Positions 8,311-16,366 of a stretch of 64,000 nt of DNA are shown here, piece after piece. The notes beneath the pieces were generated by a model. That model was not told the origin of the DNA. It made no database searches and worked only from the letters and a program-made list of their open reading frames with translations. The DNA is taken from positions 124,001 to 188,000 of the forward strand of contig CALWZC010000002.1 of NCBI GenBank assembly GCA_944385935.1, in the 5' to 3' direction. A program made the translations under genes and the position numbers. This DNA is from an uncultured Anaerofilum sp. (GTDB lineage Bacteria; Bacillota; Clostridia; Oscillospirales; Ruminococcaceae). The number at the start of each line of letters is the position of its first letter. Position 1 is the first letter of the stretch.

Positions 8311-8529
8311 ATGTCAGACTTTATTTACATTACACTGGGTGTTGTAGTGTTTATATGTATAGGTTTATTTTTGTTTTTTCAGCCAGTTTTATTTTGGAAA
8401 ATCACAGAGCAATGGAAATCCTATGATGCAACAGAACCTTCCGAATTGTTTATAAAGAGTACAAAGTTTGGTGGTATTGCTTTTATTGGCGTTGCCGTTT
8501 TTATAGCCATTTGCTATTTTATGCTGTAA
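8311..8529 (+). CDS. Small two-helix membrane protein, DUF6199-like
   Basis: 72 residues. The start at 8311 follows ACGGAGGAAG; the longer open frame from 8227 has no such site. Two membrane helices (about residues 4-26 and 53-71) flank a loop, with PVLFWKITEQWKSYDATEPSELFIKSTKFGGI. The helix-W-x-W-loop-EPS-helix pattern resembles the DUF6199 family seen in Clostridia, whose function is unknown. I offer that assignment tentatively, from memory of the pattern only. Confidence 0.6.
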   Translation: MSDFIYITLGVVVFICIGLFLFFQPVLFWKITEQWKSYDATEPSELFIKSTKFGGIAFIGVAVFIAICYFML

Positions 8530-8556
8530 AATTTTGAAGCATAGCTTTATAATTTC

Positions 8557-8588
8557 CCACCTTTTGAAAAAGGTGGACGAAAACTTTC
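8557..8588. repeat. Dispersed intergenic hairpin repeat, copy 1
   Basis: CCACCTTTT and AAAAGGTGG form a tight hairpin (8557-8576), followed by ACGAAAACTTT. Nearly the same 30-odd bases recur at 19834-19865 in another intergenic gap. Function unknown. Confidence 0.65.
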
Positions 8589-8600
8589 ACCTATTCCCAA

Positions 8601-8659
8601 TATTCCCCAAAGCAATGGTCAAATGCTGTAACAGCATTTGACCATTGCTTTGGGGAATA
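8601..8659. repeat. Perfect 29-bp inverted repeat
   Basis: Arms 8601-8629 and 8631-8659 are exact reverse complements with one central base, so RNA from either strand would fold into a long perfect hairpin. It sits between the plus-strand small membrane gene and the minus-strand tuf terminator. There is no U-run after it on the plus strand, so it is not a textbook terminator. Confidence 0.85.
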
Positions 8660-8670
8660 TATTATAGAAT

Positions 8671-8704
8671 AAATAAAAAACTGCCTCCCTTTTCAGAGAG
8701 GCAG
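8671..8704 (-). terminator. Terminator of the str operon (after tuf)
   Basis: Stem CTGCCTC/GAGGCAG (8681-8687 with 8698-8704). On the minus strand it is followed by TTTTTTATTT. Lies 24 bases after the tuf stop. Confidence 0.85.
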
Positions 8705-8728
8705 AAAGTTGATTATTCAACTCAAGGA

Positions 8729-9931
8729 TTAGCCATTGATCTTGGAAACAACACCAGAACCAACAGTACGGCCACCTTCACGGATAGCGAAACGCAGACC
8801 TTCCTCGATAGCAATAGGAGTGATCAACTCAACGTCCATGGAAACGTGGTCACCAGGCATGCACATCTCAACGCCTTCGGGCAGAGAAATGGTACCGGTT
8901 ACGTCAGTAGTACGGAAGTAGAACTGAGGACGATAGTTGTTAAAGAAAGGAGTATGACGGCCGCCCTCGTCCTTCTTCAGGATATAAACCTGACCGGAGA
9001 ACTTGGTGTGAGGATTGATGCTGCCGGGCTTGGACAGAACCTGACCACGCTCGATATCACTACGCTGTACACCACGCAGCAAAGCACCTACGTTATCACC
9101 AGCCTGTGCGAAGTCCAGAACCTTGCGGAACATCTCCAAACCGGTAACGGTGGTCTTGGAACGCTCTTCCTTCAAGCCAACGATTTCGATTTCCTCGCCA
9201 ACCTTGATAGTACCACGCTCAACACGACCGGTAGCAACAGTACCACGGCCAGTGATGGTGAATACGTCCTCAACAGGCATCAGGAAGGGCTGGTCAGCCA
9301 TACGGTCAGGAGTGGGGATATAGTTGTCAACAGCATCCATCAGCTCCAAAATGCAAGCATACTCAGGAGCGTTGATATCGGTGCTGTTGCTCTCCAAAAC
9401 GCCCAGAGCAGAACCCTTGATGATGGGGGTGTCGTCGCCGGGGAACTCGTAGCTGGACAGCAAGTCACGAATCTCCATCTCAACCAACTCCAACAACTCG
9501 GGGTCGTCAACTTGGTCAACTTTGTTCATGAATACTACGATGTAGGGAACGCCTACCTGACGGGACAGCAGGATGTGCTCACGAGTCTGAGGCATGGGGC
9601 CGTCAGCTGCGGATACAACCAGGATAGCACCGTCCATCTGAGCAGCACCGGTAATCATGTTCTTAACGTAGTCAGCATGGCCGGGGCAGTCAACGTGTGC
9701 ATAGTGACGCTTGTCGGTCTCGTACTCAACGTGAGAAGTGTTAATGGTAATACCACGCTCACGCTCCTCAGGAGCCTTATCGATGTTTGCATAATCGGTG
9801 AACTCAGCGTCACCCTTCATTGCCAATACCTTAGTGATAGCAGCAGTCAAAGTGGTTTTGCCGTGGTCAACGTGACCAATAGTACCAATGTTGATATGGG
9901 GCTTATTACGCTCAAATTTAGCCTTACCCAT
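8729..9931 (-). CDS. tuf: Elongation factor Tu
   Basis: GTPase that delivers aminoacyl-tRNA to the ribosome. G-box motifs are intact: [10 protein letters not shown] (about 18-27), DCPGH, NKVD and a final SAL. The C-terminal beta-barrels are complete through the usual ending GVVSKI. 400 residues is normal. It is the last gene of rpsL-rpsG-fusA-tuf, separated from fusA by 113 bases that contain an inverted repeat. Its strongly biased codon use fits a highly expressed gene. Confidence 0.98.
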   Translation of the reverse strand: MGKAKFERNKPHINIGTIGHVDHGKTTLTAAITKVLAMKGDAEFTDYANIDKAPEERERGITINTSHVEYETDKRHYAHVDCPGHADYVKNMITGAAQMDGAILVVSAADGPMPQTREHILLSRQVGVPYIVVFMNKVDQVDDPELLELVEMEIRDLLSSYEFPGDDTPIIKGSALGVLESNSTDINAPEYACILELMDAVDNYIPTPDRMADQPFLMPVEDVFTITGRGTVATGRVERGTIKVGEEIEIVGLKEERSKTTVTGLEMFRKVLDFAQAGDNVGALLRGVQRSDIERGQVLSKPGSINPHTKFSGQVYILKKDEGGRHTPFFNNYRPQFYFRTTDVTGTISLPEGVEMCMPGDHVSMDVELITPIAIEEGLRFAIREGGRTVGSGVVSKING

Positions 9932-9987
9932 TGTAGTTTGTCCTCCTTTTCGTTACCGAAAAATATATTTAAGGTAATTGTACTTGA

Positions 9988-10023
9988 TATCCCCCAAAAA
10001 ATCAAGCTGTTTTTTGGGGGATA
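9988..10023. repeat. 14-bp inverted repeat between fusA and tuf
   Basis: TATCCCCCAAAAAA (9988-10001) pairs with 10010-10023, leaving an 8-base loop. In the minus-strand message it would form a stable hairpin after fusA. It may act as a partial terminator or an RNA-processing/stability element that lets tuf be expressed separately; no U-run follows the stem. Confidence 0.65.
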
Positions 10024-10044
10024 ATCCTTTTATTGTGCAGAAAA

Positions 10045-12168
10045 TCAGTCTTTCTTTGCACGGCCAGCCATAATGGTCTCGGCAATGCTCTTGGGCACCT
10101 CAGCATAGTGGCTGGGCTCCATAGAATACTGACCACGTCCCTGTGTCTTACTACGCAGGTCGGTTGCATAACCAAACATGCCAGACAGAGGAACCATAGC
10201 GTTAATCTGCTGGGTACCACTCATGGCCTCCATACCTTGGATTTGACCACGGCGGCTGTTCAGGTCGCCGATAACATCGCCCATGTATTCATCAGGAACG
10301 ATAACAGCAACCTTCATGATGGGCTCAAGCAGAACAGGGTCTGCCTTGCGCATGCCCTCTTTGAACGCCATAGAGGCGGCAATCTTAAAGGCCATTTCAG
10401 AGGAGTCAACCTCATGGTAAGAACCATCATACAGGGTTACCTTCACGTCAACTACGGGGTAACCAGCCAAGATACCGGTCTGCATAGCACCCTGAATACC
10501 TTGGTCGATAGGTCCAATGAACTCCTTTGGAATTGCGCCACCAACAACGGCATTGATAAACTCGTAACCCTTGCCGGTTTCGTTGGGCTCCATCTTAATC
10601 TTAACATGACCATACTGACCTTTACCACCAGACTGACGAGCATACTTGGTGTCTTGGTCTGCCATGCGGCGAATAGTCTCACGGTAAGCAACCTGGGGAG
10701 CACCCACGTTTGCTTCTACCTTAAACTCACGCAGCAAGCGGTCAACGATAATTTCCAGATGCAACTCACCCATACCTGCGATGATGGTCTGACCAGTCTC
10801 GTCGTCGGTATAAGTTTTGAAAGTGGGGTCTTCCTCAGCCAACTTTGCCAGTGCAATACCCATCTTCTCCTGACCAGCTTTGGTCTTGGGCTCGATGGCA
10901 ACACGGATAACAGGCTCGGGGAAATCCATGCTCTCCAGAACAATGGGGTGCTTTTCATCACACAGGGTATCACCGGTGGTAGTGTTCTTCACACCAACAG
11001 CAGCAGCGATATCACCTGCATAACACTCCTCGATGTCCTGACGATGGTTTGCGTGCATCTGCAAAATACGACCTACACGCTCGTTGGAATCCTTTACAGA
11101 GTTGTAATAGGTAGTGCCAGCTTTTGCGATACCAGAATATACGCGGAAGAAGCACAACTTACCAACGAATGGGTCGGTAGCAATCTTAAATGCCAAAGCT
11201 GCAAAAGGAGCAGTGTCAGAAGACTCACGGGTCTCCTCTTCACCAGTATCGGGATTTATGCCCTTAATAGCCTCAACGTCAGTGGGAGCAGGCATATAAT
11301 CAACGATAGCATCCAGCAACTTCTGAACACCTTTGTTGCGGTAAGAAGTACCGCAGGTAACGGGAACGATGGTATTTTCGATGGTCTCTTTGCGCAGAGC
11401 CTTTTTGATTTCTTCTTTGGTCAGCTCTTCGCCGTCCAAATATTTCATCATCAGCTCTTCATCGCCTTCGGCAATCGCTTCAATCATCTCTCCACGATAC
11501 TTTTCAGCCAGTTCCAGCATGTCCTCGGGAATTTCCTCCACGCGAACATCCTTACCCAGGTCGTCATAGTAGACGTCTGCCTTCATCTCAATCAGGTCGA
11601 TAATACCTTTGAAGGTATCTTCCTTGCCGATGGGCAACTGGATGGGAATAGCATTACATTTCAGACGCTCGCGCATCATCGAAACAACCCGGTAGAAGTC
11701 CGCACCCATAATGTCCATCTTATTTACATAAGCCATACGGGGAACACGGTACTTGTTAGCCTGATGCCAAACGGTTTCAGACTGAGGCTCAACGCCGCCC
11801 TTTGCGCACAAAACGGTTACAGAACCGTCCAAAACACGCAGAGAACGCTCTACCTCAACGGTAAAGTCAACGTGGCCGGGGGTGTCGATGATATTGATAC
11901 GGTGTCTGTTCTTCTTGGCAAGGGCAGCATTGTTCTGGTAATCGCTGTGAGTCCAATAACAGGTGGTAGCAGCAGAAGTAATGGTGATACCACGCTCCTG
12001 CTCCTGCTCCATCCAGTCCATGGTTGCGCCACCGTCATGAGTTTCACCCATCTTATGGTTAACACCAGTATAGAACAGGATACGCTCGGTGGTGGTAGTT
12101 TTACCAGCGTCAATGTGTGCCATAATGCCGATGTTTCTGGTTTTTTCCAGAGAAACGTCTCTTGGCAT
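10045..12168 (-). CDS. fusA: Elongation factor G
   Basis: Ribosomal translocase GTPase. Motifs: [15 protein letters not shown] (about 17-31), DTPGHVDF and NKMD. Domain IV contains [13 protein letters not shown] and domain [26 protein letters not shown]. The 707 residues match bacterial EF-G. It lies 28 bases after rpsG in the str operon. A GGAGGT-type ribosome-binding site precedes the ATG. Confidence 0.98.
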   Translation of the reverse strand: MPRDVSLEKTRNIGIMAHIDAGKTTTTERILFYTGVNHKMGETHDGGATMDWMEQEQERGITITSAATTCYWTHSDYQNNAALAKKNRHRINIIDTPGHVDFTVEVERSLRVLDGSVTVLCAKGGVEPQSETVWHQANKYRVPRMAYVNKMDIMGADFYRVVSMMRERLKCNAIPIQLPIGKEDTFKGIIDLIEMKADVYYDDLGKDVRVEEIPEDMLELAEKYRGEMIEAIAEGDEELMMKYLDGEELTKEEIKKALRKETIENTIVPVTCGTSYRNKGVQKLLDAIVDYMPAPTDVEAIKGINPDTGEEETRESSDTAPFAALAFKIATDPFVGKLCFFRVYSGIAKAGTTYYNSVKDSNERVGRILQMHANHRQDIEECYAGDIAAAVGVKNTTTGDTLCDEKHPIVLESMDFPEPVIRVAIEPKTKAGQEKMGIALAKLAEEDPTFKTYTDDETGQTIIAGMGELHLEIIVDRLLREFKVEANVGAPQVAYRETIRRMADQDTKYARQSGGKGQYGHVKIKMEPNETGKGYEFINAVVGGAIPKEFIGPIDQGIQGAMQTGILAGYPVVDVKVTLYDGSYHEVDSSEMAFKIAASMAFKEGMRKADPVLLEPIMKVAVIVPDEYMGDVIGDLNSRRGQIQGMEAMSGTQQINAMVPLSGMFGYATDLRSKTQGRGQYSMEPSHYAEVPKSIAETIMAGRAKKD

Positions 12169-12196
12169 ACGGTACCTCCTAAATCAAGACACTAAA

Positions 12197-12667
12197 TCAA
12201 TAGCGATAGTGAGCAAAGGCCTTGTTTGCCTCAGCCATCTTGTGAACTTCCTCACGCTTCTTCACAGCGCTGCCTTGGTTGTTGCATGCGTCCATGATTT
12301 CAGCAGCCAAACGCTCACACATGGTGCGCTCGCTGCGCTTGCGAGAGTAGGCAGTAAGCCAGCGCAGACCCAAGGTCTCACGACGCTCGGGGCGAACCTC
12401 CATGGGAACCTGATAGGTAGAACCACCTACACGGCGAGCCTTAACCTCCAACAGGGGCATGATGTTCTCCAAAGCTTTCTCGAACATCTCCATGGGTTCG
12501 GTGCCAGACTTTTCCTTTACAATTTCGAATGCGTCATAAACGATTTTCTGGGCAACACCCTTCTTACCGTCATACATAACGCTGTTAATCAGACGAGTGA
12601 CCATCTTGCTGTTGTAAACTGGATCGGCCAAAACGTCACGTTTTGCAATATTACCTCTTCTGGGCAT
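12197..12667 (-). CDS. rpsG: 30S ribosomal protein S7
   Basis: 156-residue primary 16S rRNA-binding protein. The start at MPRRGNI is chosen because GGAGGGAAGAG lies directly upstream. Conserved blocks: [35 protein letters not shown] and RWL. It is the second gene of the str operon. In many bacteria S7 autoregulates this operon; I cannot confirm an S7 site in the 114-base gap after rpsL. Confidence 0.97.
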   Translation of the reverse strand: MPRRGNIAKRDVLADPVYNSKMVTRLINSVMYDGKKGVAQKIVYDAFEIVKEKSGTEPMEMFEKALENIMPLLEVKARRVGGSTYQVPMEVRPERRETLGLRWLTAYSRKRSERTMCERLAAEIMDACNNQGSAVKKREEVHKMAEANKAFAHYRY

Positions 12668-12781
12668 CTCTCTTCCCTCCTTCACAGAATGATATCATCG
12701 GTACTCGAAAGTAATAAAACTCCCGTCGTGCCAAACGAGGCCCTATATATAAAAAGCCTTTTTTGGCGGGGTATCACTTAA

Positions 12782-13210
12782 TTACTTCTTTGCAGCACCG
12801 GCCTTAGGACGCTTTGCGCCGTACTTGGAACGGGCTTGGTTACGGTTAGCAACACCCTGAGTATCCAAAGTACCACGGATAATGTGGTAACGAACACCGG
12901 GAAGGTCTTTAACACGTCCGCCACGAATCAATACAACGCTGTGCTCCTGTAAGTTGTGGCCGATACCGGGGATGTAAGAAGTTACCTCGATACCATTTGT
13001 GAGCTTAACACGGGCTACCTTACGCAGAGCAGAGTTAGGCTTTTTAGGAGTCATGGTACGTACAGCAGTGCAAACACCACGCTTTTGGGGGCTGTTCATA
13101 TCGCTGTAGCTTTTGTCCAAAGAGTTATAGCTCTTCTGCAATGCGGGAGCAGTGCTCTTCTTTACCAAAACCTCACGGCCTTTGCGTACAAGCTGGTTGA
13201 ATGTTGGCAT
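12782..13210 (-). CDS. rpsL: 30S ribosomal protein S12
   Basis: 142-residue decoding-centre protein. The ATG at 13210 follows AAAGGAGGAAG; the longer frame to 13273 runs into the promoter and is rejected. The conserved segments [17 protein letters not shown] and [28 protein letters not shown] are present. The lysine in PKKPNS, where streptomycin-resistance mutations arise in other species, is wild type. Slightly long because of internal spacing ([19 protein letters not shown]), typical of Firmicutes. First gene of the str operon. Confidence 0.98.
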   Translation of the reverse strand: MPTFNQLVRKGREVLVKKSTAPALQKSYNSLDKSYSDMNSPQKRGVCTAVRTMTPKKPNSALRKVARVKLTNGIEVTSYIPGIGHNLQEHSVVLIRGGRVKDLPGVRYHIIRGTLDTQGVANRNQARSKYGAKRPKAGAAKK

Positions 13211-13264
13211 GATCTTCCTCCTTTCATTTTCTTTGTTTTGCTGTACCTCTGGCACAACGATTAC

Positions 13265-13293
13265 ATTGTACACGGATTTTTTGTAGATGTCAA
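13265..13293 (-). promoter_or_regulatory. Promoter of the str operon
   Basis: On the minus strand TTGACA (13293-13288) and TACAAT (13270-13265) are separated by 17 bases, 55 bases before the rpsL ATG. Near-consensus sigma-A promoter. Confidence 0.8.
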
Positions 13294-13444
13294 CAGGAAA
13301 TCCCCAAAAAATTCAGAAAAATCCCCAACTTTTTGCTTTTGCCTTTTTGCAATAATAAGCCTTTTGTAATTTTTTACATTTCCAATGGCGTTTATACAAA
13401 AAATGCAAAAAATATTCATCTCCCCTCAAATTTTCCACTTGTGT

Positions 13445-13473
13445 TTGTGTTTTTTTCAAATTTGTTCTATAAT
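13445..13473 (+). promoter_or_regulatory. Putative promoter of the HD-domain gene
   Basis: TTGTGT (13445-13450) and a consensus TATAAT (13468-13473) with 17-base spacing, 38 bases before the proposed TTG start. The -35 is weak. The rest of the 300-base divergent gap 13211-13510 is AT-rich with nothing else recognisable beyond the str promoter. Confidence 0.5.
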
Positions 13474-13510
13474 AATACTAGAAAAACCGATTGGGAAAGG
13501 AAGTGTCTTG

Positions 13511-14008
13511 TTGTCTAACACCGCAAAAAATGACCGTATGTTATTACACAGAGAATTCCGGCTCTTGCTGGAGTCTACCCAGATTTCTGTTAGTCATGGT
13601 TTTGTACAACATGGTAATACCAGTTGCTTGGTGCATAGTCTTGCTGTGGCATGGTATAGCTTGCGTCTGGCCCGTTTCCTTCATCTCTCTGTTTCAGAAA
13701 CCGAACTCCTTCGAGGGGCACTGCTTCACGACTATTTTCTCTATGATTGGCATCTGCCCCATGGTGCTAAGTTTCACGGTTTTCGCCACCCCTTCATTGC
13801 CTTGCGCAATGCACAGCAATGCTGTAACCTATCACCAAAGGAAGAGAACATCATCCAACGGCATATGTTCCCCCTTGTTCCCCTTCCACCTTTATGCCGA
13901 GAGGCAATTCTAGTTTGTATCATAGATAAGGCTTGTGGACTTTTTGAAACCTTTCGGGGAGAGTATCGCCGCTTTCGTTGGGTTTCTGCTGTTATAGCAG
14001 AGGTGTAA
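13511..14008 (+). CDS. HD domain phosphohydrolase family protein
   Basis: 165 residues. Histidine and aspartate ligands fit an HD metal-dependent phosphohydrolase: HSLAVAWYSL, then LLRGALLHDYFLYDW (the HD pair), a downstream GFRHP, and IIQRHMFPL. Substrate is unknown; relatives act on nucleotides or phosphate esters. I place the start at the TTG at 13511, preceded by GGAAAGGAAG. The open frame extends 42 codons further up but crosses the -10 element. It is followed closely by a 46-residue membrane peptide gene. Confidence 0.72.
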   Translation: MSNTAKNDRMLLHREFRLLLESTQISVSHGFVQHGNTSCLVHSLAVAWYSLRLARFLHLSVSETELLRGALLHDYFLYDWHLPHGAKFHGFRHPFIALRNAQQCCNLSPKEENIIQRHMFPLVPLPPLCREAILVCIIDKACGLFETFRGEYRRFRWVSAVIAEV

Positions 14009-14042
14009 TGTTTCAGATTTTTTATATTAGGAGTTACTTTGC

Positions 14043-14183
14043 ATGAGAAAAAGAAAAAGCAACCGTCCCACCGCTTGGGGAATGCTAAAGGAAAACATGA
14101 GCCTGCTTTTATTCCTTTGTTGGGCAGCTACCCTTGGAATCATTGCCCTTTCTGCTGTTTTGTATTGGAAACAAATCTTTTAA
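14043..14183 (+). CDS. Single-pass membrane peptide, 46 aa
   Basis: A small gene with ATG at 14043, a clear AGGAG at 14029-14033 and a TAA at 14181. The product begins MRKRKSNRPTAWGMLKEN, a basic cytoplasmic stretch, followed by one hydrophobic helix (about residues 20-41) and KQIF at the end. It lies 34 bases after the HD-domain gene and ends just before a strong terminator, so it is probably the second gene of that unit. Function unknown. Confidence 0.6.
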   Translation: MRKRKSNRPTAWGMLKENMSLLLFLCWAATLGIIALSAVLYWKQIF

Positions 14184-14200
14184 ACACTCTATAAAATCAA

Positions 14201-14250
14201 CAACGCCTTTGGTGCAGTCAATTTCTCTACACCAAAGGCGTTGTTTTATT
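14201..14250. terminator. Bidirectional terminator, membrane peptide / acpS
   Basis: Perfect 14-bp stem CAACGCCTTTGGTG (14201-14214) with 14230-14243, followed by TTTTATT on the plus strand and A/T-rich sequence on the other side. It ends both the plus-strand unit and acpS. Confidence 0.82.
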
Positions 14251-14623
14251 GTTCTCTATATTCCAAAATACAAAATGCTGTGGCAATATCCCCTTCATGG
14301 GTAATAGAAAGGTGAACTGTCAAGCCTTTTTCTTGTATAAATTGTTCCGCTTTTCCAGAAAACAGATATTGGGGAGCACCACTTTCTTTGCGAATTGCCT
14401 GCAATTCTGCCAGTGCAAACCCTCCCAGACCTGTACCCACCGCTTTCAAAAACGCTTCCTTTGCAGCAAAATTCCCTGCGGCGGTTTCAGCAATATGCTT
14501 TCCCTTTCCAGCAAACAAACTTCTTTCTTCTTCCCCAAATACACGCTGTACAAAATGTTCCTTTTGTATTTTTTCTTTTATGCGGCTAATACTGCAACTA
14601 TCCACACCAATGCCATAAATCAT
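14246..14623 (-). CDS. acpS: Holo-[acyl-carrier-protein] synthase
   Basis: Transfers 4'-phosphopantetheine from CoA to acyl carrier protein. The short trimeric AcpS type: GIGVDSCSISRI at the N-terminus (metal-binding Asp8) and NFAAKEAFLKAVGTG in the middle (Glu/Lys of the active site). The usual SITHEGDIA strand is near the C-terminus. 125 residues is normal. No acpP gene is visible in this window. The start follows GAGGAAAAGGGG. Confidence 0.93.
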   Translation of the reverse strand: MIYGIGVDSCSISRIKEKIQKEHFVQRVFGEEERSLFAGKGKHIAETAAGNFAAKEAFLKAVGTGLGGFALAELQAIRKESGAPQYLFSGKAEQFIQEKGLTVHLSITHEGDIATAFCILEYREQ

Positions 14624-14710
14624 ATGGTTTCCCCTTTTCCTCTAGATGTTTGGGGTTATCATAGCACAAATTGGCACAAAAAGAAATTTTTTATTTTCTA
14701 CTATAGTTTC

Positions 14711-15475
14711 TTATTCTAAAACTGAAATTCCTATCAGCATTACACCACATCCCAAAGCAAACCCTATGATGGCAGCATTTTTCCCACCGGAATCCATTCC
14801 TCCGGGCAATAATTCACCAGCAGATACACCGGACATAATGCCTGCTACAAAAGCAATGGAACCGTTGATAATTCCTTGATTGAGCACCCCACGAAATACA
14901 AGCAAAGTTAAAATGGCTCCCATAGGCTCCGCCAATCCGCTGATAAAGGCCCAACCTGCCCCTTTCCATTTGCTATGTAAGGCGTATGCCATGGGTACAC
15001 TGACAGCAATCCCTTCGGGAATGTTGTGCAGTGCCACAGCCAAAGCCATCCGCAAACCAAAGGCAGGGTTTTCCATCCCTCCCAAAAGGGTCAACATTCC
15101 TTCGGGCAAATTGTGGGCAGCCAGTGCCACTGCTACTACAAGGGCAGTCTTTGCCACATCTGTACACCTTTGCCCCCCATGCAATAATAGCTGTGGGTCA
15201 GGCAAAAGTCTTTGCAAAGCCAAAGCCGCCACAATGCCAACAACACACAAGCTTGCGGCGGCTATTCCTGCTTTTCCCTTTGGCATCCACTGTTGATATT
15301 CCTCTGTCACATGGGGCAGCATATCCGCCAGTGCCACAGTCAACATAACTCCCGCAGCAAATCCCATGCTCACCCCAAGACTTCTATTGCCTATTTTAGG
15401 CACCATCAACACAACCATACCACCCACTCCGGTGGCAAGTCCTGCCATTACAGAAAGCATGATTGCATATTCCAT
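14711..15475 (-). CDS. ZIP family metal transporter
   Basis: 254 residues with about eight membrane helices. The family signature appears twice: NLPEGM in the HNLPEGMLTLLGG segment (helix IV) and ALHNIPEGIAVSVPMAY (helix V), which together form the metal-binding site of ZupT/GufA-type importers. Zinc or iron is the likely substrate. The ATG at 15475 is preceded by AGAGGTGAT; the open frame extends 14 codons further without a site. It lies between acpS and the MazF-type gene on the same strand. Confidence 0.87.
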   Translation of the reverse strand: MEYAIMLSVMAGLATGVGGMVVLMVPKIGNRSLGVSMGFAAGVMLTVALADMLPHVTEEYQQWMPKGKAGIAAASLCVVGIVAALALQRLLPDPQLLLHGGQRCTDVAKTALVVAVALAAHNLPEGMLTLLGGMENPAFGLRMALAVALHNIPEGIAVSVPMAYALHSKWKGAGWAFISGLAEPMGAILTLLVFRGVLNQGIINGSIAFVAGIMSGVSAGELLPGGMDSGGKNAAIIGFALGCGVMLIGISVLE

Positions 15476-15528
15476 CCCATCACCTCTAGGGAATTTGTAT
15501 GTGGATAGAAGCAACAATATGCAAATAA

Positions 15529-15882
15529 TCAGTTGGTAGTAAGCCCAAAACTGACATTTAATGCATGGTCAATTCTGCTTTGGTCTTCTGGAGAGATTTT
15601 ACCAGTTCGCTCTTTTAGTCTACGCTTGTCCAATGTGCGAATTTGTTCCAACAACACTACACTATCCTTTGCCAATCCACATTGTTCTGCACGAATTCCA
15701 ATGTGTGTGGGCAAGTCATTTTTGTCCTGCTTTGAGGTAATGGCAGCGGCAATCACTGTGGGACTAAATTTGTTGCCTACATCGTTTTGTACAATAAGTA
15801 CCGGACGAATCCCCCCCTGTTCACTTCCCACCACTGGGCTTAAATCCGCATAAAAAACTTCTCCACGTTTCACTTCTCGCAT
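15529..15882 (-). CDS. ndoA: MazF/PemK-family endoribonuclease toxin (EndoA-like)
   Basis: 117 residues closely patterned on Bacillus NdoA/MazF: VKRGEVFYADLSPVVGSEQGGIRPVLIVQND at the N-terminus, with the catalytic-region Arg and Gln, then PTVIAAAITS and LLEQIRTLDKRRL. These enzymes cut single-stranded RNA at short motifs and are held by a cognate antitoxin. Here no antitoxin gene is visible upstream: the 480 bases above the start hold only AT-rich sequence and the divergent pheST control region. A strong AAAGGAG precedes the ATG. Confidence 0.85.
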   Translation of the reverse strand: MREVKRGEVFYADLSPVVGSEQGGIRPVLIVQNDVGNKFSPTVIAAAITSKQDKNDLPTHIGIRAEQCGLAKDSVVLLEQIRTLDKRRLKERTGKISPEDQSRIDHALNVSFGLTTN

Positions 15883-15992
15883 GATTGTTTTCTCCTTTCC
15901 GCTTTGTTTTCCTTTCTCTTGCCTATAGTGTGTTCCGTTTTGCCGTTCATTAAACCATGGAAATAAAAATTTTTCACCACAAAACTTAGTGA

Positions 15993-16021
15993 TTGCAATT
16001 TATTAAAAAAAGTGCTATAAT
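15993..16021 (+). promoter_or_regulatory. Promoter of the pheST operon
   Basis: TTGCAA (15993-15998), 17-base spacer, TATAAT (16016-16021) with an extended TG at 16013-16014. It drives the T-box leader. The flanking 15883-15992 on the mazF side is AT-rich and shows no further feature. Confidence 0.8.
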
Positions 16022-16029
16022 GTTCCCGT

Positions 16030-16298
16030 TTAAACGCACAGACGGAGAGAGTAAGCCCCACCGCTTTCTGTTTTCAGAGAGGCGCACCTTGGCTGCAAGT
16101 GTGCCAGCAGAACAAAGAGGCCGAAGTTCACTCCCGAGCGGCAAGGCTGAAGAACATAGATTGTTTTGTAGGCTGCGACGGTTTTTCCCGTTATCGAAAA
16201 AGAGAGTGTTTGCTCTTTGCAGCAAAAATATGGGTGGTACCGCGGAGTTTTGATTGTTACAACGCTTCGTCCCTGTCAACAGGGGCGGAGCGTTTTTT
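16030..16298 (+). ncRNA. T-box leader, phenylalanine-specific
   Basis: tRNA-sensing riboswitch upstream of pheST. Elements in order: the AGAGAGTA-type 5' element near 16044, a long Stem I, a probable specifier TTC at 16127-16129 (Phe, inside GAAGTTCAC), and the near-invariant T-box TGGGTGGTACCGCG at 16231-16244. It ends in a terminator, 16261-16274 pairing with 16281-16294, followed by six Ts. Uncharged tRNA-Phe should pair with the T-box and stabilise the antiterminator. The T-box and terminator are plain in the sequence; the specifier position is my fit to the model. Confidence 0.92.
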
Positions 16299-16366
16299 GT
16301 GCCCAAATGCCGCCCACTGTTTTGGTTTATTGGGCACAAAGATACAAACAGAAGGAGAATCCAGCA

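Noticed and set aside
8645-10024. Long plus-strand open frame of 459 codons over tuf
   Set aside because: It is the complement of the highly biased tuf gene, has low-complexity Thr/Asn/Ser composition, and no ribosome-binding site.
10033-12195. 720-codon plus-strand open frame over fusA
   Set aside because: Mirror of fusA created by codon bias; protein has no domain and the strand opposite is an unmistakable EF-G.
12686-12781. Possible terminator between rpsL and rpsG
   Set aside because: GGCCC...GGCGGGG pairing is weak and no U-run follows; the genes are expected to be cotranscribed.
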